Under the pieces are notes generated by a model. That model was not told the origin of the DNA and ran no database searches. It saw only the letters and a program-made list of their open reading frames with translations. Source: Ascidia mentula (taxonomy: Eukaryota; Chordata; Ascidiacea; Phlebobranchia; Ascidiidae). Taken from it: a stretch of DNA of 64,000 nucleotides. A program made the translations under genes and the position numbers. The stretch lies in assembly GCA_947561715.1 (NCBI GenBank), contig OX387199.1, positions 9,801,001 through 9,865,000 on the forward strand, in the 5' to 3' direction. This document shows, in pieces, positions 24,101-39,127 of this stretch (position 1 is its first letter; each line of letters opens with the position of its first letter).

Positions 24101-25236
24101 AAACAAATGTTGGAAAGTTTTCCAATTTGCACGAAGCATTTCTCCGAATATTTCTTCAGTGCATTGAAGACCGATAACATATAGTTGAACGACGAATGCC
24201 CATCAAAGCTATATTAATGATTTCCAACATCATTGACGTAAATTTTTAGAAACAATATAAAATCACACCACAACTGTGTTGTGGTTTCAACAAATCGTTT
24301 AGACTCTTGGTATGTCCAACTTCACGGAAATCTTTAGTAAAAGGCGAAAGATTTGCTCGATATGAAATTAGACCAGAGCTGTAATTCCGGAACATACAGT
24401 TAATGCCAAACAAATGTTGGGAAGTTTTCCAATTTGCAGGATGCATTTCTCCGAATATTTCTTCAGTGCATTGAAGACCGATAACATATCGTTGAACGAC
24501 GAATGCCCATCAAAACTATATTAATGATTTCCAACATCATTGACGTAAATTTTTAGAAACAATATATAATCACACCACAACTGTGTTGTGGTTTCAACAA
24601 ATCGTTTAGCCTCTTGGTATGTCCAACTTCACGGAAATCTTTAGTAAAAGGCGAAAGATTTGCTCGATATGAAATTAGACCAGAGCTGTAATTCCGGAAC
24701 ATACAGTTAATGCCAAACAAATGTTGGAAAGTTTTCCAATTTGCACGAAGCATTTCTCCGAATATTTCTTCAGTGCATTGAAGACCGATAACATATCGTT
24801 GAACGACGAATGCCAAAAAGCTATATTAATGATTTCCAACATCATTGACGCAAATTTTTAGAAACAATATAAAATCACACCACAACTGTGTTGTGGTTTC
24901 AACAAATCGTTTAGACTCTTGGTATGTCCAACTTCACGGAAATCTTTAGTAAAAGGCGAAAGATTTGCACGATATGAAATTAGACCAGAGCTGTAATTCC
25001 GGAACATACAGTTAATGCCAAAGAAATGTTGGAAAGTTTTCCAATTTGCCGGATGCATTTCTCCGAATATTTCTTCAGTGTATTGAAGACCGATAACATA
25101 TCGTTGAACGACGAATGCCCATCAAAACTATATTAATGATTTCCAACATCATTGACGTAAATTTTTAGAAACAATATATAATCACACCACAACTGTGTTG
25201 TGGTTTCAACAAATCGTTTAGACTCTTGGTATGCCC
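18182..25236. repeat. 7,055-bp internal duplication, first copy
   Basis: Twenty-three monomers (three of them 305 bp) repeat at +7,055 bp. Diagnostic pairs include the AAAAATATAAAATC unit (19,956 and 27,011), AATATCAAATC (about 21,494 and 28,549), and the 308-type chimeric unit (about 24,969 and 32,024). The limits are uncertain by about 100 bp. Confidence 0.9.
19395..19529. other. Junction left by loss of four monomers in block B
   Basis: The monomer begins like the unit at 4,550 in A (TTTAGACTC) and ends like the unit at 5,778 (TTGCACGAAGC). The block offset falls by 1,228 bp (4 x 307) across it. A and C retain the intervening four units. Confidence 0.85.
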
Positions 25237-25336
25237 AACTTCACGGAAATCTTTAGTAAAAGGCGAAAGATTTGCTCGATATGAAATTAGACCAGAGCTG
25301 TAATTCCGGAACATACAGTTAATGCCAAACAAATGT
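25237..25336. other. Junction of the 7,055-bp duplication
   Basis: The left part of this monomer (TATATAATC, then TATGCCCAAC) matches the unit near 32,220. The right part (TTGGAAAG, GGATGAATTTC, CACATAGTTG) matches the unit near 18,290-18,360. The breakpoint is in the shared 100 bp. Confidence 0.85.
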
Positions 25337-28300
25337 TGGAAAGTTTTCCAATTTGCAGGATGAATTTCTCCGAATATTTCTTCAGTGCATTGAAGACCGA
25401 TAACACATAGTTGAACGACGAATGCCCATCAAAGCTATATTAATGATTTCCAACATCATTGACGTAAATTTTTAGAAACAATATAAAATCACACCACAAC
25501 TGTGTTGTGGTTTCAACAAATCGTTTAGACTCTTGGTATGTCCAACTTCACGGAAATCTTTAGTAAAAGGCGAAAGATTTGCTCGATATGAAATTAGACC
25601 AGAGCTGTAATTCCGGAACATACAGTTAATGCCAAACAAATGTTGGGAAGTTTTCCAATTTGCAGGATGCATTTCTCCGAATATTTCTTCAGTGCATTGA
25701 AGACCGATAACATATCGTTGAACGACGAATGCCCATCAAAACTATATTAATGATTTCCAACATCATTGACGTAAATTTTTAGAAACAATATATAATCACA
25801 CCACAACTGTGTTGTGGTTTCAACAAATCGTTTAGACTCTTGGTATGTCCAACTTCACGGAAATCTTTAGTAAAAGGCGAAAGATTTGCTCGATATGAAA
25901 TTAGACCAGAGCTGTAATTCCGGAACATACAGTTAATGCCAAACAAATGTTGGAAAGTTTTCCAATTTGCAGGATGCATTTCTCCGAATATTTCTTCAGT
26001 GCATTGAAGACCGATAACATATCGTTGAACGACGAATGCCCATCAAAGCTATATTAATGATTTCCAACATCATTGACGCAAATTTTTAGAAACAATATAA
26101 AATCACACCACAACTGTGTTGTGGTTTCAACAAATCGTTTAGACTCTTGGTATGCCCAACTTCACGGAAATCTTTAGTAAAAGGCGAAAGATTTGCTCGA
26201 TATGAAATTAGACCAGAGCTGTAATTCCGGAACATACAGTTAATGCCAAACAAATGTTGGGAAGTTTTCCAATTTGCAGGATGCATTTCTCCGAATATTT
26301 CTTCAGTGCATTGAAGACCGATAACATATCGTTGAACGACGAATGCCCATCAAAACTATATTAATGATTTCCAACATCATTGACGTAAATTTTTAGAAAC
26401 AATATATAATCACACCACAACTGTGTTGTGGTTTCAACAAATCGTTTAGACTCTTGGTATGTCCAACTTCACGGAAATCTTTAGTAAAAGGCGAAAGATT
26501 TGCTCGATATGAAATTAGACCAGAGCTGTAATTCCGGAACATACAGTTAATGCCAAACAAATGTTGGAAAGTTTTCCAATTTGCACGAAGCATTTCTCCG
26601 AATATTTCTTCAGTGCATTGAAGACCGATAACATATCGTTGAACGACGAATGCCAAAAAGCTATATTAATGATTTCCAACATCATTGACGCAAATTTTTA
26701 GAAACAATATAAAATCACACCACAACTGTGTTGTGGTTTCAACAAATCGTTTAGACTCTTGGTATGCCCAACTTCACGGAAATCTTTAGTAAAAGGCGAA
26801 AGATTTGCTCGATATGAAATTAGACCAGAGCTGTAATTCCGGAACATACAGTTAATGCCAAACAAATGTTGGGAAGTTTTCCAATTTGCAGGATGCATTT
26901 CTCCGAATATTTCTTCAGTGCATTGAAGACCGATAACATATAGTTGAACGACGAATGTCCAGTAAAATTATATTGATTATTTCCAACATCATTGACGTAA
27001 ATTTTTAGAAAAAATATAAAATCACACCACAACTGTGTTGTGGTTTCAACAAATCGTTTAGACTCTTGGTATGTCCAACTTCACGGAAATCTTTAGTAAA
27101 AGGCGAAAGATTTGCTCGATATGAAATTAGACCAGAGCTGTAATTCCGGAACATACAGTTAATGCCAAACAAATGTTGGAAAGTTTTCCAATTTGCAGGA
27201 TGCATTTCTCCGAATATTTCTTCAGTGCATTGAAGACCGATAACACATAGTTGAACGACGAATGCCCATCAAAGCTATATTAATGATTTCCAACATCATT
27301 GACGTAAATTTTTAGAAACAATATAAAATCACACCACAACTGTGTTGTGGTTTCAACAAATCGTTTAGACTCTTGGTATGTCCAACTTCACGGAAATCTT
27401 TAGTAAAAGGCGAAAGATTTGCTCGATATGAAATTAGACCAGAGCTGTAATTCCGGAACATACAGTTAATGCCAAACAAATGTTGGGAAGTTTTCCAATT
27501 TGCAGGATGCATTTCTCCGAATATTTCTTCAGTGCATTGAAGACCGATAACATATCGTTGAACGACGAATGCCCATCAAAACTATATTAATGATTTCCAA
27601 CATCATTGACGTAAATTTTTAGAAACAATATATAATCACACCACAACTGTGTTGTGGTTTCAACAAATCGTTTAGACTCTTGGTATGTCCAACTTCACGG
27701 AAATCTTTAGTAAAAGGCGAAAGATTTGCTCGATATGAAATTAGACCAGAGCTGTAATTCCGGAACATACAGTTAATGCCAAAGAAATGTTGGAAAGTTT
27801 TCCAATTTGCAGGATGCATTTCTCCGAATATTTCTTCAGTGCATTGAAGACCGATAACATATCGTTGAACGACGAATGCCCATCAAAGCTATATTAATGA
27901 TTTCCAACATCATTGACGCAAATTTTTAGAAACAATATAAAATCACACCACAACTGTGTTGTGGTTTCAACAAATCGTTTAGACTCTTGGTATGCCCAAC
28001 TTCACGGAAATCTTTAGTAAAAGGCGAAAGATTTGCTCGATATGAAATTAGACCAGAGCTGTAATTCCGGAACATACAGTTAATGCCAAACAAATGTTGG
28101 GAAGTTTTCCAATTTGCAGGATGCATTTCTCCGAATATTTCTTCAGTGCATTGAAGACCGATAACATATCGTTGAACGACGAATGCCCATCAAAGCTATA
28201 TTAATGATTTCCAACATCATTGACGCAAATCTTTAGAAACAATATAAAATCACACCACAACTGTGTTGTGGTTTCAACAAATCGTTTAGACTCTTGGTAT

Positions 28301-31300
28301 GTCCAACTTCACGGAAATCTTAAGTAAAAGGCGAAAGATTTGCTCGATATGAAATTAGACCAGAGCTGTAATTCCGGAACATACAGTTAATGCCAAACAA
28401 ATGTTGGAAAGTTTTCCAATTTGCAGGATGCATTTCTCCGAATATTTCTTCAGTGCATTGAAGACCGATAACATATCGTTGAACGACGAATGCCCATCAA
28501 CACTATATTAATGATTTCCAACATCATTGACGTAAATTTTTAGAAACAATATCAAATCACAGCACAACTGTGTTGTGGTTTCAACAAATCGTTTAGACTC
28601 TTGGTATGTCCAACTTCACGGAAATCTTAAGTAAAAGGCGAAAGATTTGCTCGATATGAAATTAGACCAGAGCTGTAATTCCGGAACATACAGTTAATGC
28701 CAAACAAATGTTGGAAAGTTTTCCAATTTGCAGGATGCATTTCTCCGAATATTTCTTCAGTGCATTGAAGACCGATAACATATCGTTGAACGACGAATGC
28801 CCATCAACACTATATTAATGATTTCCAACATCATTGACGTAAATTTTTAGAAACAATATAAAATCACAGCACAACTGTGTTGTGGTTTCAACAAATCGTT
28901 TAGACTCTTGGTATGTCCAACTTCACGGAAATCTTTAGTAAAAGGCGAAAGATTTGCTCGATATGAAATTAGACCAGAGCTGTAATTCCGGAACATACAG
29001 TTAATGCCAAACAAATGTTGGAAACTTTTCCAATTTGCAGGATGCATTTCTCCGAATATTTCTTCAGTGCATTGAAGACCGATAACATATAGTTGAACGA
29101 CGAATGTCCAGTAAAATTATATTGATTATTTCCAACATCATTGACGTAAATTTTTAGAAACAATATAAAATCACACCACAACTGTGTTGTGGTTTCAACA
29201 AATCGTTTAGACTCTTGGTATGTCCAACTTCACGGAAATCTTTAGTAAAAGGCGAAAGATTTGCTCGATATGAAATTAGACCAGAGCTGTAATTCCGGAA
29301 CATACAGTTAATGCCAAACAAATGTTGGAAAGTTTTCCAATTTGCAGGATGCATTTCTCCGAATATTTCTTCAGTGCATTGAAGACCGATAACATATAGT
29401 TGAACGACGAATGCCCATCAAAGCTATATTAATGATTTCCAACATCATTGACGTAAATTTTTAGAAACAATATAAAATCACACCACAACTGTGTTGTGGT
29501 TTCAACAAATCGTTTAGACTCTTGGTATGTCCAACTTCACGGAAATCTTTAGTAAAAGGCGAAAGATTTGCTCGATATGAAATTAGACCAGAGCTGTAAT
29601 TCCGGAACATACAGTTAATGCCAAACAAATGTTGGGAAGTTTTCCAATTTGCAGGATGCATTTCTCCGAATATTTCTTCAGTGCATTGAAGACCGATAAC
29701 ATATCGTTGAACGACGAATGCCCATCAAAACTATATTAATGATTTCCAACATCATTGACGTAAATTTTTAGAAACAATATATAATCACACCACAACTGTG
29801 TTGTGGTTTCAACAAATCGTTTAGCCTCTTGGTATGTCCAACTTCACGGAAATCTTTAGTAAAAGGCGAAAGATTTGCTCGATATGAAATTAGACCAGAG
29901 CTGTAATTCCGGAACATACAGTTAATGCCAAACAAATGTTGGAAAGTTTTCCAATTTGCACGAAGCATTTCTCCGAATATTTCTTCAGTGCATTGAAGAC
30001 CGATAACATATCGTTGAACGACGAATGCCAAAAAGCTATATTAATGATTTCCAACATCATTGACGCAAATTTTTAGAAACAATATAAAATCACACCACAA
30101 CTGTGTTGTGGTTTCAACAAATCGTTTAGACTCTTGGTATGTCCAACTTCACGGAAATCTTTAGTAAAAGGCGAAAGATTTGCTCGATATGAAATTAGAC
30201 CAGAGCTGTAATTCCGGAACATACAGTTAATGCCAAACAAATGTTGGGAAGTTTTCCAATTTGCAGGATGCATTTCTCCGAATATTTCTTCAGTGCATTG
30301 AAGACCGATAACATATAGTTGAACGACGAATGTCCAGTAAAATTATATTGATTATTTCCAACATCATTGACGTAAATTTTTAGAAACAATATAAAATCAC
30401 ACCACAACTGTGTTGTGGTTTCAACAAATCGTTTAGACTCTTGGTATGTCCAACTTCACGGAAATCTTTAGTAAAAGGCGAAAGATTTGCTCGATATGAA
30501 ATTAGACCAGAGCTGTAATTCCGGAACATACAGTTAATGCCAAACAAATGTTGGAAAGTTTTCCAATTTGCAGGATGCATTTCTCCGAATATTTCTTCAG
30601 TGCATTGAAGACCGATAACATATAGTTGAACGACGAATGCCCATCAAAGCTATATTAATGATTTCCAACATCATTGACGTAAATTTTTAGAAACAATATA
30701 AAATCACACCACAACTGTGTTGTGGTTTCAACAAATCGTTTAGACTCTTGGTATGTCCAACTTCACGGAAATCTTTAGTAAAAGGCGAAAGATTTGCTCG
30801 ATATGAAATTAGACCAGAGCTGTAATTCCGGAACATACAGTTAATGCCAAACAAATGTTGGGAAGTTTTCCAATTTGCAGGATGCATTTCTCCGAATATT
30901 TCTTCAGTGCATTGAAGACCGATAACATATCGTTGAACGACGAATGCCCATCAAAACTATATTAATGATTTCCAACATCATTGACGTAAATTTTTAGAAA
31001 CAATATATAATCACACCACAACTGTGTTGTGGTTTCAACAAATCGTTTAGCCTCTTGGTATGTCCAACTTCACGGAAATCTTTAGTAAAAGGCGAAAGAT
31101 TTGCTCGATATGAAATTAGACCAGAGCTGTAATTCCGGAACATACAGTTAATGCCAAACAAATGTTGGAAAGTTTTCCAATTTGCACGAAGCATTTCTCC
31201 GAATATTTCTTCAGTGCATTGAAGACCGATAACATATAGTTAAACGACGAATGCCCATCAAAGCTATATTAATGATTTCCAACATCATTGACGTAAATTT

Positions 31301-32291
31301 TTAGAAACAATATAAAATCACACCACAACTGTGTTGTGGTTTCAACAAATCGTTTAGACTCTTGGTATGTCCAACTTCACGGAAATCTTTAGTAAAAGGC
31401 GAAAGATTTGCTCGATATGAAATTAGACCAGAGCTGTAATTCCGGAACATACAGTTAATGCCAAACAAATGTTGGGAAGTTTTCCAATTTGCAGGATGCA
31501 TTTCTCCGAATATTTCTTCAGTGCATTGAAGACCGATAACATATCGTTGAACGACGAATGCCCATCAAAACTATATTAATGATTTCCAACATCATTGACG
31601 TAAATTTTTAGAAACAATATATAATCACACCACAACTGTGTTGTGGTTTCAACAAATCGTTTAGCCTCTTGGTATGTCCAACTTCACGGAAATCTTTAGT
31701 AAAAGGCGAAAGATTTGCTCGATATGAAATTAGACCAGAGCTGTAATTCCGGAACATACAGTTAATGCCAAACAAATGTTGGAAAGTTTTCCAATTTGCA
31801 CGAAGCATTTCTCCGAATATTTCTTCAGTGCATTGAAGACCGATAACATATCGTTGAACGACGAATGCCAAAAAGCTATATTAATGATTTCCAACATCAT
31901 TGACGCAAATTTTTAGAAACAATATAAAATCACACCACAACTGTGTTGTGGTTTCAACAAATCGTTTAGACTCTTGGTATGTCCAACTTCACGGAAATCT
32001 TTAGTAAAAGGCGAAAGATTTGCACGATATGAAATTAGACCAGAGCTGTAATTCCGGAACATACAGTTAATGCCAAAGAAATGTTGGAAAGTTTTCCAAT
32101 TTGCCGGATGCATTTCTCCGAATATTTCTTCAGTGTATTGAAGACCGATAACATATCGTTGAACGACGAATGCCCATCAAAACTATATTAATGATTTCCA
32201 ACATCATTGACGTAAATTTTTAGAAACAATATATAATCACACCACAACTGTGTTGTGGTTTCAACAAATCGTTTAGACTCTTGGTATGCCC
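25237..32291. repeat. 7,055-bp internal duplication, second copy
   Basis: This copy matches the first almost base for base; one difference is GTTAAACGACG near 31,242 versus GTTGAACGACG near 24,187. It then continues into the sequence shared with block A from 9,837 onward. Confidence 0.9.
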
Positions 32292-35200
32292 AACTTCACG
32301 GAAATCTTTAGTAAAAGGCGAAAGATTTGCTCGATATGAAATTAGACCAGAGCTGTAATTCCGGAACATACAGTTAATGCCAAACAAATGTTGGGAAGTT
32401 TTCCAATTTGCAGGATGCATTTCTCCGAATATTTCTTCAGTGCATTGAAGACCGGTAACATATCGTTGAACGACGAATGCCCATCAAAACTATATTAATG
32501 ATTTCCAACATCATTGACGTAAATTTTTAGAAACAATATATAATCACACCACAACTGTGTTGTGGTTTCAACAAATCGTTTAGACTCTTGGTATGTCCAA
32601 CTTCACGGAAATCTTTAGTAAAAGGCGAAAGATTTGCTCGATATGAAATTAGACCAGAGCTGTAATTCCGGAACATACAGTTAATGCCAAACAAATGTTG
32701 GAAAGTTTTCCAATTTGCAGGATGCATTTCTCCGAATATTTCTTCAGTGCATTGAAGACCGATAACATATCGTTGAACGACGAATGCCCATCAAAACTAT
32801 ATTAATGATTTCCAACATCATTGACGTAAATTTTTAGAAACAATATAAAATCACACCACAACTGTGTTGTGGTTTCAACAAATCGTTTAGACTCTTGGTA
32901 TGCCCAACTTCACGGAAATCTTTAGTAAAAGGCGAAAGATTTGCTCGATATGAAATTAGACCAGAGGTGTAATTCCGGAACATACAGTTAATGCCAAACA
33001 AATGTTGGAAACTTTTCCAATTTGCAGGATGCATTTCTCCGAATATTTCTTCAGTGCATTGAAGACCGATAACATATCGTTGAACGACGAATGCCCATCA
33101 AAGCTATATTAATGATTTCCAACATCATTGACGCAAATCTTTAGAAACAATATAAAATCACACCACAACTGTGTTGTGGTTTCAACAAATCGTTTAGACT
33201 CTTGGTATGTCCAACTTCACGGAAATCTTTAGTAAAAGGCGAAAGATTTGCTCGATATGAAATTAGACCAGAGCTGTAATTCCGGAACATACAGTTAATG
33301 CCAAACAAATGTTGGAAAGTTTTCCAATTTGCAGGATGCATTTCTCCGAATATTTCTTCAGTGCATTGAAGACCGATAACATATCGTTGAACGACGAATG
33401 CCCATCAACACTATATTAATGATTTCCAACATCATTGACGTAAATTTTTAGAAACAATATAAAATCACAGCACAACTGTGTTGTGGTTTCAACAAATCGT
33501 TTAGACTCTTGGTATGTCCAACTTCACGGAAATCTTTAGTAAAAGGCGAAAGATTTGCTCGATATGAAATTAGACCAGAGCTGTAATTCCGGAACATACA
33601 GTTAATGCCAAACAAATGTTGGAAAGTTTTCCAATTTGCAGGATGCATTTCTCCGAATATTTCTTCAGTGCATTGAAGACCGATAACATATCGTTGAACG
33701 ACGAATGCCAAGTAAAATTATATTGATTATTTCCAACATCATTGACGTAAATTTTTAGAAACAATATATAATCACACCACAACTGTGTTGTGGTTTCAAC
33801 AAATCGTTTAGACTCTTGGTATGTCCAACTTCACGGAAATCTTTAGTAAAAGGCGAAAGATTTGCTCGATATGAAATTAGACCAGAGCTGTAATTCCGGA
33901 ACATACAGTTAATGCCAAACAAATGTTGGAAAGTTTTCCAATTTGTAGGATGCATTTCTCCGAATATTTCTTCAGTGCATTGAAGACCGATAACATATCG
34001 TTGAACGACGAATGCCCATCAAAGCTATATGAATGATTTCGAACATCATTGACGCAAATTTTTAGAAACAATATAAAATCACACCACAACTGTGTTGTGG
34101 TTTCAACAAATCGTTTAAGGCTCTTGGTATGTCCAACTTCACGGAAATCTTTAGTAAAAGGCGAAAGATTTGCACGATATGAAATTAGACCAGAGCTGTA
34201 ATTCCGGAACATACAGTTAATGCCAAAGAAATGTTGGAAAGTTTTCCAATTTGCCGGATGCATTTCTCCGAATATTTCTTCAGTGTATTGAAGACCGATA
34301 ACATATCGTTGAACGACGAATGCCCATCAAAACTATATTAATGATTTCCAACATCATTGACGTAAATTTTTAGAAACAATATATAATCACACCACAACTG
34401 TGTTGTGGTTTCAACAAATCGTTTAGACTCTTGGTATGTCCAACTTCACGGAAATCTTTAGTAAAAGGCGAAAGATTTGCTCGATATGAAATTAGACCAG
34501 AGCTGTAATTCCGGAACATACAGTTAATGCCAAATAAATGTTGGAAAGTTTTCCAATTTGCAGGATGCATTTCTCCGAATATTTCTTCAGTGCATTGAAG
34601 ACCGATAACATATCGTTGAACGACGAATGCCCATCAAAACTATATTAATGATTTCCAGCATCATTGACGTAAATTTTTAGAAACAATATAAAATCACACC
34701 ACAACTGTGTTGTGGTTTCAACAAATCGTTTAGACTCTTGGTATGTCCAACTTCACGGAAATCTTTAGTAAAAGGCGAAAGATTTGCTCGATATGAAATT
34801 AGACCAGAGCTGTAATTCCGGAACATACAGTTAATGCCAAACAAATGTTGGAAACTTTTCCAATTTGCAGGATGCATTTCTCCGAATATTTCTTCAGTGC
34901 ATTGAAGACCGATAACATATCGTTGAACGACGAATGCCCATCAAAGCTATATTAATGATTTCCAACATCATTGACGCAAATCTTTAGAAACAATATAAAA
35001 TCACACCACAACTGTGTTGTGGTTTCAACAAATCGTTTAGACTCTTGGTATGTCCAACTTCACGGAAATCTTGAGTAAAAGGCGAAAGATTTGCTCGATA
35101 TGAAATTAGACCAGAGCTGTAATTCCGGAACATACAGTTAATGCCAAACAAATGTTGGAAAGTTTTCCAATTTGCAGGATGCATTTCTCCGAATATTTCT

Positions 35201-38200
35201 TCAGTGCATTGAAGACCGATAACATATCGTTGAACGACGAATGCCCATCAACACTATATTAATGATTTCCAACATCATTGACGTAAATTTTTAGAAACAA
35301 TATAAAATCACACCACAACTGTGTTGTGGTTCAAATCGTTTAGACTCTTGGTATGTCCAACTTCACGGAAATCTTTAGTAAAAGGCGAAAGAATTGCTCG
35401 ATATGAAATTAGACCAGAGCTGTAATTCCGGAACATACAGTTAATGCCAAACAAATGTTGGAAAGTTTTCCAATTTGCAGGATGCATTTCTCCGAATATT
35501 TCTTCAGTGCATTGAAGACCGATAACATATCGTTGAACGACGAAGGCCCAGTAAAATTATATTGATTATTTCCAACATCATTGACGTAAATTTTTAGAAA
35601 CAATATATAATCACACCACAACTGTGTTGTGGTTTCAACAAATCGTTTAGACTCTTGGTATGTCCAACTTCACGGAAATCTTTAGTAAAAGGCGAAAGAT
35701 TTGCTCGATATGAAATTAGACCAGAGCTGTAATTCCGGAACATACAGTTAATGCCAAACAAATGTTGGAAAGTTTTCCAATTTGCAGGATGCATTTCTCC
35801 GAATATTTCTTCAGTGCATTGAAGACCGATAACATATCGTTGAACGACGAATGCCCATCAAAGCTATATTAATGATTTCCAACATCATTGACGCAAATTT
35901 TTAGAAACAATATAAAATCACACCACAACTGTGTTGTGGTTTCAACAAATCGTTTAAGACTCTTGGTATGTCCAACTTCACGGAAATCTTTAGTAAAAGG
36001 CGAAAGATTTGCTCGATATGAAATTAGACCAGAGCTGTAATTCCGGAACATACAGTTAATGCCAAAGAAATGTTGGAAAGTTTTCCAATTTGCCGGATGC
36101 ATTTCTCCGAATATTTCTTCAGTGCATTGAAGACCGATAACATATCGTTGAACGACGAATGCCCATCAAAACTATATTAATGATTTCCAACATCATTGAC
36201 GTAAATTTTTAGAAACAATATATAATCACACCACAACTGTGTTGTGGTTTCAACAAATCGTTTAGACTCTTGGTATGTCCAACTTCACGGAAATCTTTAG
36301 TAAAAGGCGAAAGATTTGCTCGATATGAAATTAGACCAGAGCTGTAATTCCGGAACATACAGTTAATGCCAAACAAATGTTGGAAAGTTTTCCAATTTGC
36401 AGGATGCATTTCTCCGAATATTTCTTCAGTGCATTGAAGACCGATAACATATCGTTGAACGACGAATGCCCATCAAAACTATATTAATGATTTCCAGCAT
36501 CATTGACGTAAATTTTTAGAAACAATATAAAATCACACCACAACTGTGTTGTGGTTTCAACAAATCGTTTAGACTCTTGGTATGTCCAACTTCACGGAAA
36601 TCTTTAGTAAAAGGCGAAAGATTTGCTCGATATGAAATTAGACCAGAGCTGTAATTCCGGAACATACAGTTAATGCCAAACAAATGTTGGAAAGTTTTCC
36701 AATTTGCAGGATGCATTTCTCCGAATATTTCTTCAGTGCATTGAAGACCGATAACATATCGTTGAACGACGAATGCCCATCAAAACTATATTAATGATTT
36801 CCAACATCATTGACGTAAATTTTTAGAAACAATATAAAATCACACCACAACTGTGTTGTGGTTTCAACAAATCGTTTAGACTCTTGGTATGTCCAACTTC
36901 ACGGAAATCTTTAGTAAAAGGCGAAAGATTTGCTCGATATGAAATTAGACCAGAGCTGTAATTCCGGAACATACAGTTAATGCCAAACAAATGTTGGAAA
37001 GTTTTCCAATTTGCAGGATGCATTTCTCCGAATATTTCTTCAGTGCATTGAAGACCGATAACATATCGTTGAACGACGAATGCCCATCAAAACTATATTA
37101 ATGATTTCCAACATCATTGACGTAAATTTTTAGAAACAATGTATAATCACACCACAACTGTGTTGTGGTTTCAACAAATCGTTTAGACTCTTGGTATGTC
37201 CAACTTCACGGAAATCTTTAGTAAAAGGCGAAAGATTTGCTCGATATGAAATTAGACCAGAGCTGTAATTCCGGAACATACAGTTAATGCCAAACAAATG
37301 TTGGAAAGTTTTCCAATTTGCAGGATGCATTTCTCCGAATATTTCTTCAGTGCATTGAAGACCGATAACATATCGTTGAACGACGAATGCCCATCAAAAC
37401 TATATTGATGATTTCCAACATCATTGACGTAAATTTTTAGAAACAATATATAATCACACCACAACTGTGTTGTGGTTTCAACAAATCGTTTAGACTCTTG
37501 GTATGTCCAACTTCACGGAAATCTTTAGTAAAAGGCGAAAGATTTGCTCGATATGAAATTAGACCAGAGCTGTAATTCCGGAACATACAGTTAATGCCAA
37601 ACAAATGTTGGAAAGTTTTCCAATTTGCAGGATGCATTTCTCCGAATATTTCTTCAGTGCATTGAAGACCGATAACATATCGTTGAACGACGAATGTCCA
37701 GTAAAATTATATTGATTATTTCCAACATCATTGACTTAAATTTTTAGAAACAATATAAAATCACACCACAACTGTGTTGTGGTTTCAACAAATCGTTTAG
37801 ACTCTTGGTATGTCCAACTTCACGGAAATCTTTAGTAAAAGGCGAAAGATTTGCTCGATATGAAATTAGACCAGAGCTGTAATTCCGGAACATACAGTTA
37901 ATGCCAAACAAATGTTGGAAAGTTTTCCAATTTGCAGGATGCATTTCTCCGAATATTTCTTCAGTGCATTGAAGACCGATAACATATCGTTGAACGACGA
38001 ATGCCCATCAAAACTATATTAATGATTTCCAACATCATTGACGTAAATTTTTAGAAACAATATAAAATCACACCACAACTGTGTTGTGGTTTCAACAAAT
38101 CGTTTAGACTCTTGGTATGTCCAACTTCACGGAAATCTTTAGTAAAAAGCGAAAGATTTGCTCAATATGAAATTAGACCAGAGCTGTAATTCCGGAACAT

Positions 38201-39127
38201 ACAGTTAATGCCAAACAAATGTTGGAAAGTTTTCCAATTTGCAGGATGCATTTCTCCGAATATTTCTTCAGTGCATTGAAGACCGATAACATATCGTTGA
38301 ACGACGAATGCCCATCAAAACTATATTAATAATTTCCAGCATCATTGACGTAAATTTTTAGAAACAATATAAAATCACACCACAACTGTGTTGTGGTTTC
38401 AACAAATCGTTTAGACTCTTGGTATGTCCAACTTCACGGAAATCTTTAGTAAAAGGCGAAAGATTTGCTCGATATGAAATTAGACCAGAGCTGTAATTCC
38501 GGAACATACAGTTAATGCCAAACAAATGTTGGAAAGTTTTCCAATTTGCAGGATGAATTTCTCCGAATATTTCTTCAGTGCATTGAAGACCGATAACATA
38601 TCGTTGAACGACGAATGCCCATCAAAACTATATTAATGATTTCCAACATCATTGACGTAAATTTTTAGAAACAATATAAAATCACACCACAACTGTGTTG
38701 TGGTTTCAACAAATCGTTTAGACTCTTGGTATGTCCAACTTCACGGAAATCTTTAGTAAAAGGCGAAAGATTTGCTCGATATGAAATTAGACCAGAGCTG
38801 TAATTCCGGAACATACAGTTAATGCCAAACAAACTTTGGAAAGTTTTCCAATTTGCAGGATGCATTTCTCCGATTATTTCTTCAGTGCATTGAAGACCGA
38901 TAACATATCGTTGAACGACGAATGCCCAGTAAAATAATATTGATTATTTCCAACATCATTGACGTAAATTTTTAGAAACAATATAAAATCACACCACAAC
39001 TGTGTTGTGGTTTCAACAAATCGTTTAGACTCTTGGTATGTCCAACTTCACGGAAATCTTTAGTAAAAGGCGAAAGATTTGCTCGATATGAAATTAGACC
39101 AGAGCGGTAATTCCGGAACATACAGTT

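Larger units (their letters stand above)
16673..39127. repeat. Higher-order repeat block B (22,455 bp, 73 monomers)
   Basis: The left end repeats block A at +14,788 and the right part at +22,455. It differs from A by loss of 4 monomers (near 19,395-19,529), presence of 2 extra monomers (21,178-21,791), gain of 4 monomers near 23,632-25,165 and an internal 7,055-bp duplication. 48 - 4 + 2 + 4 + 23 = 73 monomers, and six 305-bp units instead of two account exactly for the length. Otherwise only isolated substitutions are seen (for example near 17,352, 34,120 and 38,936). Confidence 0.9.
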
